Origin: Nocardioidaceae bacterium
GTDB lineage: Bacteria > Actinomycetota > Actinomycetes > Propionibacteriales > Nocardioidaceae
Assembly: GCA_013696745.1 (NCBI GenBank)
Contig: JACCXZ010000032.1
Span: 1-35,935, forward strand
Direction of reading: 5' to 3'
Length of the DNA stretch: 35,935 nt
Part shown: positions 14,547 through 23,187 of the stretch, piece by piece
Layout of the letters: each line of letters starts with the position of its first letter
Numbering within the stretch: the first letter of the stretch is position 1
Program-made: the position numbers and the translations under genes
Notes under the pieces: generated by a model
Seen by the model: only the letters and a program-made list of their open reading frames with translations
What the model was told of the DNA's origin: nothing
The model's database searches: none

Positions 14547-15458
14547 TCACCAGTTGCCAGGGACCTCGCCGCCGTACCACGTCTCGATCAGCCAGCGCGA
14601 GATCGACAGCCTGCCGGGCAGGCGGACGCTACCTCCGGCAGCCAGCGCCGTGAGCTGCTCACGGGTCACCCAGCGTGCCTCGGCGATCTCCACGCCGTCC
14701 ACGTCGATGTCGGTGCCCTCCGCCACCGCGAAGAAGCCGACCATCAGGCTCGACGGGAACGGCCACGCCTGGCTCGCCCCGTAGCTGACCGTCGAGATCG
14801 TGATCCCGACCTCCTCCGCGACCTCACGACGCACCGCGTCCTCGAGGGCCTCCCCCGGCTCGACGAAGCCGGCCAGGGTGGAGAAGCGTCCTGCCGGCCA
14901 TACCCGCTGACGGCCGAGCAGCGCCCGGTCGACGGAGTCGATGACCAGCATGATCACGGCGGGGTCCGTCCGCGGGAAGTGTGACGCCTGACAGACCGGA
15001 CAGCGCCGGACGTGACCCGCATCGGCGGCCACGGTCTCGGCTCCGCAACGTGCGCAGCGCGGGTGGGTGCGGTGCCAGTTGGCCAGGCCGGCTGCGTGTG
15101 CCATCAGGCTGCCGCCCAGCGGATCGAGCGCCGCGGCCGCCTCCCGGGTGCTCACCCGACCGGACTGCTCGGGTACCTCGTCCACCAGCACTGCGAGGTA
15201 TGTCGGCCCGCCGTCGCCCTCGCCCAGTACGGCTCGGTCGCCTGGCGGGGCCTGGGACGGCGGCAGCAGCTCGAGGTGTTCGCCATCGAGCACGACGTGT
15301 CTGCCGTCGGTGACCACGACGCACGGCTCGTTCTGCTTCCACAGCCCGGTCGCCCAGTCGTCGTCGCCCCGTACCAGGCCGAGACGGTCGTGCCACGCGC
15401 GCGCGAAGGCGAACTCGGGGGTCAGCGTGCGCGGGTCGGGTGGCGAGGCGTCGGGCAC
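14547..15458 (-). CDS. nudC: NAD(+)/NADH diphosphatase NudC (also RNA-decapping type)
   Basis: 303 residues with a GTG start. After a variable N-terminal domain come a zinc site (HPRCARCGAETV and RRCPVCQASH) and the FPRTDPAVIMLV strand. The Nudix box GFVEPGEALEDAVRREVAEEVGI is fully canonical. The NADH-specific motif SQPWPFPxS follows, here SQAWPFPSS with Pro changed to Ala. Family function: hydrolysis of NADH to NMNH and AMP, and removal of NAD caps from RNA. The start lies 7 nt below a TAGGCT -10, fitting leaderless initiation. It is divergent from the purine nucleoside phosphorylase gene across a dyad-rich gap. Confidence 0.94.
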   Translation of the reverse strand: MPDASPPDPRTLTPEFAFARAWHDRLGLVRGDDDWATGLWKQNEPCVVVTDGRHVVLDGEHLELLPPSQAPPGDRAVLGEGDGGPTYLAVLVDEVPEQSGRVSTREAAAALDPLGGSLMAHAAGLANWHRTHPRCARCGAETVAADAGHVRRCPVCQASHFPRTDPAVIMLVIDSVDRALLGRQRVWPAGRFSTLAGFVEPGEALEDAVRREVAEEVGITISTVSYGASQAWPFPSSLMVGFFAVAEGTDIDVDGVEIAEARWVTREQLTALAAGGSVRLPGRLSISRWLIETWYGGEVPGNW

Positions 15459-15465
15459 GCGGAGC

Positions 15466-15471
15466 AGCCTA
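15466..15471 (-). promoter_or_regulatory. candidate leaderless -10 for nudC
   Basis: TAGGCT on the minus strand, 7 nt (GCTCCGC) before the GTG at 15458. It is identical to the hexamer and spacing in front of moaE. Confidence 0.45.
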
Positions 15472-15525
15472 CGGCGGGCCGGCCTCGGCGAGCCGGACAG
15501 CCGGCGCTGGAGCGCGCCTCGATTT

Positions 15526-15574
15526 GGTCACGGGGTGGCATCGTGACCGTAGGTTCGTAGCGGGGCCACCCCGT
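15526..15574. promoter_or_regulatory. nested dyads between nudC and deoD
   Basis: GGTCACG-N9-CGTGACC (15526-15548) overlaps ACGGGGTGGC (15530-15539), which has a perfect inverted partner GCCACCCCGT at 15565-15574. A shorter TGGGTG/CACCCA pair follows at about 15581-15604. These could be operators or RNA structure. No known regulator is identified. Confidence 0.45.
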
Positions 15575-15619
15575 ACCGAATGGGTGAGGCAGTGGAGCCA
15601 CCCAGTCACGTCGGCTGGA

Positions 15620-15625
15620 TACGCT
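15620..15625 (+). promoter_or_regulatory. candidate leaderless -10 for deoD
   Basis: TACGCT, then 6 nt (GCCGCG), then the ATG at 15632. There is no ribosome-binding site. Confidence 0.45.
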
Positions 15626-15631
15626 GCCGCG

Positions 15632-16348
15632 ATGAGCACCCACATCGGCGCGGCGGCAGGTCAGATTGCACCCCGCGTCCTCATGCCGGGCGATCCGCTT
15701 CGGGCACAGTGGATCGCCGAGACCTTCCTCGAGGACGCCACCTGCGTGACGCGGGTGCGCAACATGCTCGGCTTCACCGGGACGTACCGCGGGGAGCCGG
15801 TCAGCGTGCAGGGCTCGGGCATGGGGCAGCCGTCGATCTCGATCTATGCCACCGAGCTGTTCACCGAGTACGACGTGCAGCAGGTGGTACGCGTCGGGTC
15901 CTGCGGTGCACTCGCCGAATCGCTGGCGCTGCGCGACCTGGTGATCGCGACCAGCGCCGCGACGGACTCCGGCGCCAACAAGTTGCGATTTCACGGCCTG
16001 GATTTCGCGCCCTGCGCTGACTTCGGGCTGCTGCGTGCGGCGCACGACTCGGCGGTCGGACGCGGTCTCGCCCCTGCAGTCGGGCAGATCTTCTCCTCTG
16101 ACACGTTCTACAACCCGCGACCCGAGCTGACCGACCTGCTCGCCGACCACGGTGTGCTCGCCATCGAGATGGAGGCGAACGCGCTCTACACCCTCGCCGC
16201 CGCCCACGGCCGTCAGGCGCTCGCGATCTGCACGGTGTCCGACCACATCAGGACCGGCGAGCAGACCACCGCAGCCGAACGCGAGCAGACCTTCGGCGAC
16301 ATGGTCGAGGTGGCACTCGACGCCATCCTGGCCGTGCCACTGCGCTGA
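15632..16348 (+). CDS. deoD: purine nucleoside phosphorylase, DeoD type
   Basis: 238 residues starting MSTHIGAAAGQIAPRVLMPGDPLRAQWIAE. PGDPLRA is the phosphate-binding Gly-Asp-Pro of the NP-I family. GSGMGQPSISIYATEL and VVRVGSCGAL are the other phosphate/ribose loops, VLAIEMEANALYTLAA carries the ribose-binding Met-Glu, and TVSDHIRTGEQT holds the catalytic Asp of the hexameric DeoD type. It reversibly splits purine (deoxy)nucleosides with phosphate for salvage. Length matches the family (about 235). The track start is 64 codons early. At the equivalent place in M. tuberculosis a putative cation transporter (Rv3200c) lies between nudC and adnB, so deoD here may be a lineage-specific substitution. 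Confidence 0.95.
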   Translation: MSTHIGAAAGQIAPRVLMPGDPLRAQWIAETFLEDATCVTRVRNMLGFTGTYRGEPVSVQGSGMGQPSISIYATELFTEYDVQQVVRVGSCGALAESLALRDLVIATSAATDSGANKLRFHGLDFAPCADFGLLRAAHDSAVGRGLAPAVGQIFSSDTFYNPRPELTDLLADHGVLAIEMEANALYTLAAAHGRQALAICTVSDHIRTGEQTTAAEREQTFGDMVEVALDAILAVPLR

Positions 16349-16423
16349 CGATGGCCGGTGAGGGGTCCCGGTCAGTCGCCTACGCCGACGACCAGTTCCC
16401 CGACGGCTGAGCACGGCGACAGC

Positions 16424-19400
16424 TCAGCCAGCCGCACGTCGAAACAACTCCTCGATACCGGCGCGGTCCGGCAGCCCCGCGGGCCGCACCACCTCCGCGT
16501 CGCGCACGTAGTAGAACCCCGCGCTCACCGCCTGCAGCGGCAGGCCGTGCATCTCCGCCCACGCGAGCCGGTAGATCGCCAGCTGCAGCGGGTCGGCGTC
16601 CTGGCGTCGCCCGGTCTTCCAGTCGATGACCTCGAAACCGTCGGCCGTCGGGTACACCGCGTCGATCCGACCGGTGACGACCTGCCCGGCGAGCAGCAGC
16701 GTGAACCCGGCCTCGACCGCATGCGGCACCCGGTCGCCGAACGGGCCTTCCGCGAACGACTTCTTCAGCAGCTCGAGGTCCTCGTGGTCGGTGATGTCGG
16801 TATCGGCCCGCCCCGGGAGGTCGGCAGGATCCAGCAGCGACTGCTGACCGACGTGTGACTCCACCCAGCTGTGGAAGCGGGTCCCGAACCGGGCAGCCGG
16901 CGACGGGAGGCGCGGCATCGGCCGGGCGAAGTCGCGAGCCAAACCGGCCGGGTCGTCACGCAGCCGCTGCACCGTGGTGGTCGACAGGGAGGGTGGCAGC
17001 TCGACCTGAACTCGGCCTCGAGCGGCGGCTTCCGCCTCGTTCACGAGCTGGGCGATCTCGCTGTCCAGCGCCGCCAGGTCGAGTCCGGTCTCGACACGCA
17101 CCGCCTGCCGGACCTCCTCGGACTCCGGCGAGCGGTCCGCACCCAGAGGCCCGGTCGGCTCGTCCATCGCGGCCCGCACCGCGTCCGCAGCGACCTGTCG
17201 GCGAGCGATGCGGTCCTCGTCCAGGCTGCCTGGGAATCGGACCGGCGTCGCCGACTCCAGCACCGGGTTGCGGCTGCCGTCGACGGGCGCCTCGGCGTGC
17301 CATGGCGCCACGTCGGTCTGGGGGTCGACCGCGCCGTGCAGCTCGAGCAGGTACGGCGACGGACCTCGCGGCGTGGCCTGCGTGCGACCCCACCAGTGCC
17401 CGCTGCCCACCAGCAGCTCCTTGGCGCGGGTCACGGCGACGTAAACCAGGCGCCGCTCCTCCAGCTCCGCGTGCTCGCGGCACTGAGCCGAGTAGTCGTT
17501 GATGCCCCGCGTGCTCCACTCAGCGAGCACCGGGAGCCTCCTGCGGTCGCCGCGCAGTGGCCACGGCACATCCTGGGCCGACCACTGCCAACGGGAGCGG
17601 GCCTTGGCCGACGGGAAGACGCGGGCGGAGAGGAACGGCAGCAGCACACCGCGCCACTCCAGCCCCTTGGCCGCATGCACGGTGAGCAGCTTCACCGAGT
17701 CCGACCCCGAGGGCTCGGCGAGCGTCATCCCCCGGTTGTAGAGCGCTTCGGCGTCCAGGTAGGCGACCAGGCCGTGGACCGACGCGAACGGGTCGTGTGC
17801 CGCGAAGTCCGCCACGGTCTCCAGCAGCAGCGCCACGTTGTCGGCGGCTTGGTGGGCGTCCGGGCTGCTCGATGCCGCCAGCTCGACGTCGAGACCGAGG
17901 GTGAGGACCACACGGCGGACCAGGTCGCTCAGCGGTTCGCCGGCCGCCCGGCGCAGCATCGACAGCTCCGCAGCCAGAACTGCGAAGCGTGCGCGAGCTT
18001 GCGGCGAGTACGCCTTGTCGCCGGGGTCGGCCAGTGCGTCGGACAGCGAGGCGACCTCGCTCGGGTCGATGCCGACCACAGCGGCATCCAAGGCAGCGGC
18101 CAGATCGTTCCCGACCGGGCCGGCGCCACCGCGTACCAGCTCCTCGGAGCGCTCACCGAGCAGCGCGAGGTCGCGTACGCCGACCCGCCAGCGCGGACCG
18201 GTCAGCAGACGTAGCAGCGCGGCGTTGGCGGTCAGGTCGCAGACCACCCGCAGGGTGGCCACGACGTCGGCGACCTCCGGCTGGCTCAGCAGGCCGGACA
18301 GCCCGACCACCTCGGCCGGGATGCCCGACCGGCGCAACGCCCCGGTCAGCTCCGCGAGCTCGGCGCGGTTGCGGACCAGCACCGCGATGTCGGACCACCG
18401 CGCGGGCGGCCCGGTGCGGCTGAGATCCGCCCGCATGCGCCGCACCGCTCCGGGGGCCCAGGCGATCTCGTCGACGACACTTTCGTGCAGCGCCAGGGTG
18501 ATCCCGCCCTGCGGGGCACCGGCACGCACGCACAACTGCTCGGCACCCTGGTGGGCGGCGTACAGCGGGCCGGCGAGCCTGTTGGCGGCCTCGAGGACGC
18601 GCACGGCACACCGGCGGTTGACCATCAGCGGGTACGTGGGCGCGGCCATGCCGTCGCGCTGCGGGAAGTGCACGCCGAAGTCGTCGATGTTGTCGACCGA
18701 GGCCCCCCGCCAGCCGTAGATGGCCTGGCACGGGTCGCCGACCGCGGTCACGGCATGCCCGCGACCGTCCTGGCCGGGACCGCCGCTGAAGAGACCCTGC
18801 AGCATCCGGCGCTGGGAGACCGAGGTGTCCTGGTACTCGTCCAGCAGCACGGCCTTGAACCGGGCCCGCTCGCTGAGGCCGACCTCGGGGCACTCGATCG
18901 CCAGCCGGGCGCCGGCGGCCATCTGGTCGGAGAACTCAGCGATCTCCTCGTCGGCCTTCAGGGCACGGTAGGCAAGCACCAGCTCGAGCAGCTCGTCGCG
19001 CTCACACGACGTCGCCACAGCCTCGTTGATCTTGACCAACGGCTTGCCGCTCTTGCCGAACGGCTGCTGCTGCAGGGTCTCTCGCAGTGCTCGGTCGTGC
19101 TCACGCAGCTGCTGCACGCTGACCAGGTGGTCCTGCAGCTGCGCGTCGAGGGACAGGATCGCCGTGACCACCGTGGACAGGTTGCCGCTGAGCCGCTCGA
19201 CCGGGTGCGACGAACCGGTGACCACCCGGGCGGCGAGCTGGAAACGGGTGGCGTCGGAGACGACCCGCAGGCCCGGCTCAAAGCCGAGCCGCAGCCCGTG
19301 CTCGGTCAGCAGGCCGCCGGCGTACGCGTGGTACGTGGAGACGGTCGGCTCCGCGAGCTCCTCGTCGAAGCGAGCCGTACGGGTCGTGCGGGTCGTGCGG

Positions 19401-19720
19401 GTCGCGGACGCGAGCCTGTCCAGCGCCCCCCGAATCCTCGCGTCGAGCTCGCCGGCTGCCTTGTTGGTGAAGGTCAGCCCGAGAAACTCGCAGGGGCGGA
19501 CCCGGCCGGTGCCGACCAGCCACACCACGCGCGCGGTCATCACCGTGGTCTTGCCGGACCCGGCACCGGCGACTACCACGCCCGGCTCGAGAGGTGCGGT
19601 GACGATCCGCATCTGCTCGTCGCTCATGTCGATCCCGAGCACGTCGCGCAGCTGATCGGGATCGCGCAGCACCGGGCGCGGCCCGGACACCGATGGTGAC
19701 AGGACAGCCGGCTCAGTCAT
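16424..19720 (-). CDS. adnB: AdnB-like subunit of AdnAB helicase-nuclease
   Basis: 1098 residues. UvrD-type motor: Walker A VAGAGSGKTTVM (about residue 50), AVLLDEYQDTS (II), GDPCQAIYGWRGASV (III), MVNRRCAVRVLEAA, LLTVHAAKGLEWRGVLL (V) and VYVAVTRAKELL (VI). A RecB-family nuclease domain at the C-terminus has FGTRFHSWVESH, GRIDAVYPTADGFEVIDWKTGRR (catalytic Asp and Lys near 1030) and PLQLAIYRLAW. In mycobacteria AdnA and AdnB form a heterodimer that resects double-strand breaks, and AdnB supplies the driving motor. The ATG overlaps the AdnA stop by 8 bp, so the subunits are coupled. A small 9-bp tandem repeat adds Thr-Arg units near residue 110. The gene converges on deoD. Confidence 0.94.
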   Translation of the reverse strand: MTEPAVLSPSVSGPRPVLRDPDQLRDVLGIDMSDEQMRIVTAPLEPGVVVAGAGSGKTTVMTARVVWLVGTGRVRPCEFLGLTFTNKAAGELDARIRGALDRLASATRTTRTTRTARFDEELAEPTVSTYHAYAGGLLTEHGLRLGFEPGLRVVSDATRFQLAARVVTGSSHPVERLSGNLSTVVTAILSLDAQLQDHLVSVQQLREHDRALRETLQQQPFGKSGKPLVKINEAVATSCERDELLELVLAYRALKADEEIAEFSDQMAAGARLAIECPEVGLSERARFKAVLLDEYQDTSVSQRRMLQGLFSGGPGQDGRGHAVTAVGDPCQAIYGWRGASVDNIDDFGVHFPQRDGMAAPTYPLMVNRRCAVRVLEAANRLAGPLYAAHQGAEQLCVRAGAPQGGITLALHESVVDEIAWAPGAVRRMRADLSRTGPPARWSDIAVLVRNRAELAELTGALRRSGIPAEVVGLSGLLSQPEVADVVATLRVVCDLTANAALLRLLTGPRWRVGVRDLALLGERSEELVRGGAGPVGNDLAAALDAAVVGIDPSEVASLSDALADPGDKAYSPQARARFAVLAAELSMLRRAAGEPLSDLVRRVVLTLGLDVELAASSSPDAHQAADNVALLLETVADFAAHDPFASVHGLVAYLDAEALYNRGMTLAEPSGSDSVKLLTVHAAKGLEWRGVLLPFLSARVFPSAKARSRWQWSAQDVPWPLRGDRRRLPVLAEWSTRGINDYSAQCREHAELEERRLVYVAVTRAKELLVGSGHWWGRTQATPRGPSPYLLELHGAVDPQTDVAPWHAEAPVDGSRNPVLESATPVRFPGSLDEDRIARRQVAADAVRAAMDEPTGPLGADRSPESEEVRQAVRVETGLDLAALDSEIAQLVNEAEAAARGRVQVELPPSLSTTTVQRLRDDPAGLARDFARPMPRLPSPAARFGTRFHSWVESHVGQQSLLDPADLPGRADTDITDHEDLELLKKSFAEGPFGDRVPHAVEAGFTLLLAGQVVTGRIDAVYPTADGFEVIDWKTGRRQDADPLQLAIYRLAWAEMHGLPLQAVSAGFYYVRDAEVVRPAGLPDRAGIEELFRRAAG
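19381..19407. repeat. 9-bp tandem repeat inside adnB
   Basis: GGGTCGTGC occurs twice followed by a degenerate third unit (GGGTCGCGG). On the coding strand it encodes a TRTTRTTRT-like stretch, an in-frame and possibly variable surface linker. Confidence 0.6.
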
Positions 19721-22700
19721 CGTCGTCCGCTGCGACCCGACGGTCGACCGAGAGCAGCGAGGCGCCCGCGGCCTGGGCCGGACAACAGCTGGTGAAGTCG
19801 CACGAGCGACAGTGGCTGCCCGTCGTGGCGGCGAAGTCCTCGGCCCGCACGGTCGCGACCACCGATGCCAGCTGCTCCTCGGCGAACGAGTTCTCGGTCA
19901 ACGACGGCTGGTGCTGAACCTTCGTCGCACCGCGCACCGACGTGCGCAGCTGAACCAGCTCGGCGCCAGCGAGGCGGGTGGGGCCGGGCACCAGCTCGTC
20001 GACCGCACCGTGCCGCACGGCGAGCTGGTAGACGCCGAGCTGGGGGTGCTCGGCGATGTCGGAGCTCTTGGGAGCCTGCCGCCCGGTCTTGAAGTCCACC
20101 ACGACCACCCGTCCGTCGGCGTCGACCTCCACCCGGTCCATCGACCCACGCAGCACGACCGGCTGACCGGCCACCGCGAAGTCGACCTCGAACGCGTGCT
20201 CGGCGGCGAGTGGCTCACGTCCGCGGTCGGCCAGGTGCCAGGAGACGAACCGCTCGAGTGCGGCCTCGGCCTCGACGCGCTCGGCCGCACCGGCCCAGGG
20301 CACGGCGAAATCCAGCTGGTGCCACACCCGGTCCAAGCATGCCCGCAGCTGCGCCGGCTCGGCGTCCACGTCGCCCGCCGTCACCGCCGCCACCAGCGCA
20401 TGCACGACGCTGCCGAAGCCGGTGGCGGTGGTCTGTGCGGTGGCGCCGCCGGCCTCGCGCCCGAGGAACCAACGCAACGCGCAGCTCGAGACGGCGTCCA
20501 CCGAGCTGGCCGACAATGCGAGGGCGGCATCCACCGGGCGTACGGGCACCTCGGACTCACTCGGCGGCAGGACGCCCCACCAGCGGTCTGGGTCGGCTGC
20601 CGGCACCAGTGCGCCGGCGGGAGCCGGCAGTGCGCCGATGGTGGCGATCCGGCGGGCCAGGGCCACTTGTACCTCCGGGTCATCGGTCGCCTCCACCTGA
20701 CGGCGCAGCTCCCCCAGCAACCCACGCAGTGACAGCGGGCGACGCGGGCGGCCCCGGGCGGCGTCCCGCAGGCGTTCGACCGCGGTTGGCTCCTGCGCAT
20801 TCACTGCTCCGGGCCCGGGCTCGACCAGCTCGGTCAGGAAGCGGGAGGGCTGGTCGCCGTCGTCGCCCTGACTGGCCACGGCGGTCAGGACGACACGTTG
20901 CCGGGCCCGGGTCACCGCGACGTAGAACAGTCGACGCTCCTGCGCCAGCAGGGCAGCTCGCGACGGCGACGCGGGCGCCTGGTCGCCTCCCTCGAGCAGG
21001 CGGTCTGCCTGCAGCAGCGATCCGCGGTGCCGTACGTCGGGCCACACGCCTTCCTGGACGCCGGCCACCACGACCACCCGCCACTGCAGCCCCTTGGAGC
21101 GGTGAGCGGTGAGCAGCCGGACTGCCGGGGTTCGGCGGGTGCCGAGGTCGGCAAGGCTCTGACCCGGGATCTGGTGGGCGTCGATCTCGTCCAAAAAGGC
21201 CCGCACACCGCGCCGTTGCTGCCGCTCCTGTGCCCGCGCCGCCTGGTCGAACAGGCTGCACACGGCGTCGAGGTCGTGGTCGGCTCGCACGGCGCCGACT
21301 CCACCGGCATCCACCTCGGCGGCCAACCGGCGTGGCCACCGCGAGCCGGTCCACAGGTGCCACAGGACCCGCTCGACCGGCTCCCAGGCCTCGACCATGT
21401 CCGCCGCCTGCTCCAGCAGGGTCGCGAACCGGGCGACCGTCGCGGCCTCCGGGGAGCGCAGTCCCGTCACCACCGAGGAGTCGGTGACGGCCTCGGCCAG
21501 CAGGACCGAGGATGGCCGGTGGTCGTGGCGACGCAGCTGCTGGGCGAGCCGGCGGACCTGGCGCGGGTCCATCCGGCACAGCGGCGAGGTGAGCAGTGCC
21601 TCGGCGTCGAGGCGGGGCCCCAACGGCTCGGGTGCCACGCGCATCGCCACGATCTCGAGCACCGCCCGCACGGCCATGACAAGGGTCCTGACGGCTGGTT
21701 CGGCGTTCAGCGGGATCTCGTCACCGGCGACCTCGACCGGCACGCCGGCCGCGACGAGCGAGCGGCGCAGCCGCGGGATGGACCCGCTGGTTCGTACGAG
21801 CACCGCCATCTGCGTCCACGGCACTCCGTCGTCGAGGTGGGCGCGGCGCAGCAGGTCGGCGATGTTCTCCGCCTCGGCGGCGGGACTGGTGAAGGTGACG
21901 ACCTCGACCGTGCCGTCTGCGTGCGGCGGGTCCAGCGGCTGCGGTGAGCGGAACGCGGTCCGGGTGGCTTCGTCGAGGCCCGGTGGCAGCGGCAGCCGGG
22001 CGGCGACCGTACGGGAGGCGGCCAGGATCCGCGCTCCGAAGCGCCGGGTGCAGGACAGCGCCAAGACCGGTGCCGGTGTCCCCTCGCACGTCGGAAAGTC
22101 GGTGGGAAAGCCCAGGATGCCGCGGACGTCGGCGCCGCGGAAGGCGTAGATGGACTGGTCGGGGTCCCCGACGGCGACCAGGTCGCGGCCGTCGCCGGCG
22201 AGCCCGCGCAGCAGGCCGACCTGCGCCGGGTCGGTGTCCTGGTACTCGTCGACGACGACGAGCCCGAACTCCCGACGCAGCACCGCCTGGTGCTCGGGGG
22301 TGCCGGAGATCAGCCGGGCACGGTGCACGATCTCGGCGTGGTCGACGAGCCCCTGGCGATCCATCACCTGGAGGTACTCCTCGAGGAACCCTCCTGCCGC
22401 GACCCAGTCGGGGCGTTCGTGCGCCCGACCGGCCGCACTGAGCTGGTCGGGGTCCAGACCGAGCGCGCGCACCTGCGCGAGCATCCGGGACAGCTCCGGA
22501 GCCATGCCCTTGGCCGTGACCGCGGCCCGCAGGCTGCGCGGCCAGGTTTGCGGCCCGTCCTCGAGGCTGCCGTCGAGCAGCTCCCGGATGCGCACGTCCT
22601 GCTCGGCCGCGCTCAGCAGCTGCAGGGGCGACGTGTAGTCCGCAGCGTCACTGAAGCGCCGGACCAGCGCGTAGCAGAAGGAGTGGAACGTGGTGGCCGT

Positions 22701-22985
22701 CGGCGGGGCGGAGCTCTGGCCGAGTCGCGCGAGGATCGCCGAGCGCAGCTGATCGGCCGCCTTGCGGCTGAAGGTCAGGAGCAGCACCTGCTCGGCACGC
22801 AACCCACGGCGCTGCACCCGGTCGGCCACCAGCTCCACCAGGGTGGTCGTCTTGCCGGTGCCAGGACCGGCCAGCACCAGCAGCGGACCGCCGGGATGAT
22901 CAAGCACCGCACGCTGCGAGGCGTCCAGCTCCGGCGGGCCCGCCGGGGCGGTCGGGGGACGACGAAGCACGTACGAACGAGGCAT
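19713..22985 (-). CDS. adnA: AdnA-like subunit of AdnAB helicase-nuclease
   Basis: 1090 residues starting MPRSYVLRRPPTAPAGP. Motor motifs: LVLAGPGTGKTTTLVELV (Walker A, about residue 42), LLTFSRKAADQL, LVVVDEYQDTDPAQV (II), GDPDQSIYAFRGADV (III), LLTAHRSKGLQWRVV (V) and FYVAVTRARQRVV (VI). The C-terminal RecB/AddB-type nuclease has FGSVVHALVAA, EVDFAVAGQPVVLRGSMDRVEV and VVVDFKTGRQ (near residue 960). An upstream Cys in SSCALRWF and a terminal cluster HCRSCDFTSCCP provide the four-cysteine iron-sulfur set of this family. It should pair with AdnB for double-strand-break end resection. It is the first gene of the two-gene unit. No clear Shine-Dalgarno precedes the ATG. Confidence 0.94.
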   Translation of the reverse strand: MPRSYVLRRPPTAPAGPPELDASQRAVLDHPGGPLLVLAGPGTGKTTTLVELVADRVQRRGLRAEQVLLLTFSRKAADQLRSAILARLGQSSAPPTATTFHSFCYALVRRFSDAADYTSPLQLLSAAEQDVRIRELLDGSLEDGPQTWPRSLRAAVTAKGMAPELSRMLAQVRALGLDPDQLSAAGRAHERPDWVAAGGFLEEYLQVMDRQGLVDHAEIVHRARLISGTPEHQAVLRREFGLVVVDEYQDTDPAQVGLLRGLAGDGRDLVAVGDPDQSIYAFRGADVRGILGFPTDFPTCEGTPAPVLALSCTRRFGARILAASRTVAARLPLPPGLDEATRTAFRSPQPLDPPHADGTVEVVTFTSPAAEAENIADLLRRAHLDDGVPWTQMAVLVRTSGSIPRLRRSLVAAGVPVEVAGDEIPLNAEPAVRTLVMAVRAVLEIVAMRVAPEPLGPRLDAEALLTSPLCRMDPRQVRRLAQQLRRHDHRPSSVLLAEAVTDSSVVTGLRSPEAATVARFATLLEQAADMVEAWEPVERVLWHLWTGSRWPRRLAAEVDAGGVGAVRADHDLDAVCSLFDQAARAQERQQRRGVRAFLDEIDAHQIPGQSLADLGTRRTPAVRLLTAHRSKGLQWRVVVVAGVQEGVWPDVRHRGSLLQADRLLEGGDQAPASPSRAALLAQERRLFYVAVTRARQRVVLTAVASQGDDGDQPSRFLTELVEPGPGAVNAQEPTAVERLRDAARGRPRRPLSLRGLLGELRRQVEATDDPEVQVALARRIATIGALPAPAGALVPAADPDRWWGVLPPSESEVPVRPVDAALALSASSVDAVSSCALRWFLGREAGGATAQTTATGFGSVVHALVAAVTAGDVDAEPAQLRACLDRVWHQLDFAVPWAGAAERVEAEAALERFVSWHLADRGREPLAAEHAFEVDFAVAGQPVVLRGSMDRVEVDADGRVVVVDFKTGRQAPKSSDIAEHPQLGVYQLAVRHGAVDELVPGPTRLAGAELVQLRTSVRGATKVQHQPSLTENSFAEEQLASVVATVRAEDFAATTGSHCRSCDFTSCCPAQAAGASLLSVDRRVAADDDD

Positions 22986-23174
22986 GCCGACACTTCAGCA
23001 GGCGGCTCCGACAGTCCCCGTAGGCCTGTCCGGTCGGGCCGGTCAGCTGTCACGCCAAGCGGCCCGGTTCCCTGCAACGCCGGACGCAGGTGCCGGGCCG
23101 CCCCGACATGGCAGAGACGGGACATGCAAACGACCGGACGTACGGGGGTTACGTCGCCCGCACGCCGCACCGGG

Positions 23175-23180
23175 CACGAT
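23175..23180 (+). promoter_or_regulatory. candidate leaderless -10 for the CPBP gene
   Basis: CACGAT, then 7 nt (GGGTGCC), then GTG at 23188. The alternative ATG at 23179 lies inside this hexamer. This is the argument for the downstream start. Confidence 0.35.
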
Positions 23181-23187
23181 GGGTGCC

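Noticed and set aside
16351-16410. 19-codon ORF after deoD (MAGEGSRSVAYADDQFPDG)
   Set aside because: Too short, no ribosome-binding site, and no context to support translation.
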